A DNA stretch of 30,354 nt from an uncultured Clostridia bacterium (GTDB lineage: Bacteria > Bacillota > Clostridia > Oscillospirales > Acutalibacteraceae), in NCBI GenBank assembly GCA_947567585.1, contig CANONE010000007.1:1-30354 (forward strand). Direction: 5' to 3'. Numbering within the stretch: the first letter of the stretch is position 1; the number at the start of each line of letters is the position of its first letter. Shown one piece after another: positions 30,018 to 30,354 of this stretch. The notes under the pieces are model-generated. The model did not search any database and was not told where the DNA came from. It saw nothing but the letters and a program-made list of their open reading frames with translations. The position numbers were made by a program, and so were the translations under genes.

Positions 30018-30354
30018 ATGCCGAATCGGTCTGCGGCGCTGGCGCAGGAGTCCCAGCAGCGCGCCAAAGCGTCTAACAACAGAGGACGGCGGTTTTTACG
30101 CTATTTGCCGCTGTATTTGATGTTCCTGCCAGGAGCTCTGTACTTGTTCATGAACAACTATATACCCATGTCCGGGCTGATTATCGCCTTTAAAAAGGTG
30201 AATTGGCGCAAGGGCATTTTGGGCAGCGACTGGGTGGGCTTTAGCAACTTCACCTATTTGTTCAAGACCAAGGACGCTTTCAACATTACCCGAAACACGC
30301 TGCCTTACCTAATACCACTCATATCTTCAATCCCAAATAATTTCCAAAATGCCT
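30018..30354 (+). CDS. ABC transporter permease, LplB-type, 5' part only
   Basis: Partial gene cut by the right edge; 112 codons are visible. After a polar cytoplasmic start the sequence has a first transmembrane helix (about 31-49, LPLYLMFLPGALYLFMNNYIP) followed by MSGLIIAFKKVNWRKG, DWVGFSNFTYLF and DAFNITRNTL, the typical N terminus of CUT1 permeases of the LplB/YtfP-like sugar-transport group. It begins 323 bases after the solute-binding protein and should form the membrane channel with a second permease outside the window. The last about 18 codons read oddly (see findings). The AAGGAGATG ribosome-binding site is good. Confidence 0.9.
   Translation, partial: MPNRSAALAQESQQRAKASNNRGRRFLRYLPLYLMFLPGALYLFMNNYIPMSGLIIAFKKVNWRKGILGSDWVGFSNFTYLFKTKDAFNITRNTLPYLIPLISSIPNNFQNA

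Overview
The window is about 58% GC by eye and looks like chromosomal DNA of a strictly anaerobic, spore-forming Clostridia member, probably related to Oscillospiraceae/Ruminococcaceae. The evidence is a complete Rnf ferredoxin:NAD+ oxidoreductase operon, a YpeB germination protein, a sigma/DUF4179 anti-sigma pair, and a YesMN-type two-component system beside a DUF3502-type ABC sugar/oligosaccharide transporter. The family assignments come from reading the translated sequence; no database search was run.

Layout. Genes in bases 1-2961 lie on the minus strand: the 5' part of mreB (cut by the window edge), then a dtd / acyltransferase / dut operon. From about 3.1 kb everything is on the plus strand: ypeB; a sigma-70-like factor overlapping its DUF4179 anti-sigma gene; an aldose-1-epimerase relative; a DUF5694 protein; a MazG-like pyrophosphohydrolase overlapping a Cof-type HAD phosphatase; rsgA; murF; a GNAT-like gene; rnfCDGEAB (14.2-19.2 kb); a YcxB-like membrane protein; a GNAT acetyltransferase; a secreted stalk-domain protein; mtnN; another GNAT gene; a YesM-like kinase and YesN-like regulator; a frameshifted solute-binding lipoprotein; and the start of an LplB-type permease running off the right edge.

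How it works together. Rnf couples ferredoxin oxidation to ion export and NAD+ reduction. The kinase/regulator pair sits directly upstream of the transporter and probably controls it. mreB and murF serve the cell wall; dut, mazG-like, dtd and mtnN are house-cleaning enzymes.

The most unusual content is intergenic. There is a 102-bp tandem repeat inside the predicted 560-nt mreB leader, whose last hairpin differs by two compensatory base-pair changes. Four families of dispersed hairpin-forming repeats (called A-D here) occupy most of the larger gaps, one pair flanking a GNAT gene in inverted orientation. Several near-consensus promoters with 17-bp spacers are visible, one with its -35 box in the loop of the preceding terminator. 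The solute-binding protein gene carries a one-base frameshift, most simply explained by shortening of a G run. I found no tRNA, rRNA, CRISPR array, prophage or insertion sequence with a transposase, and no clear new defence or biosynthetic system.
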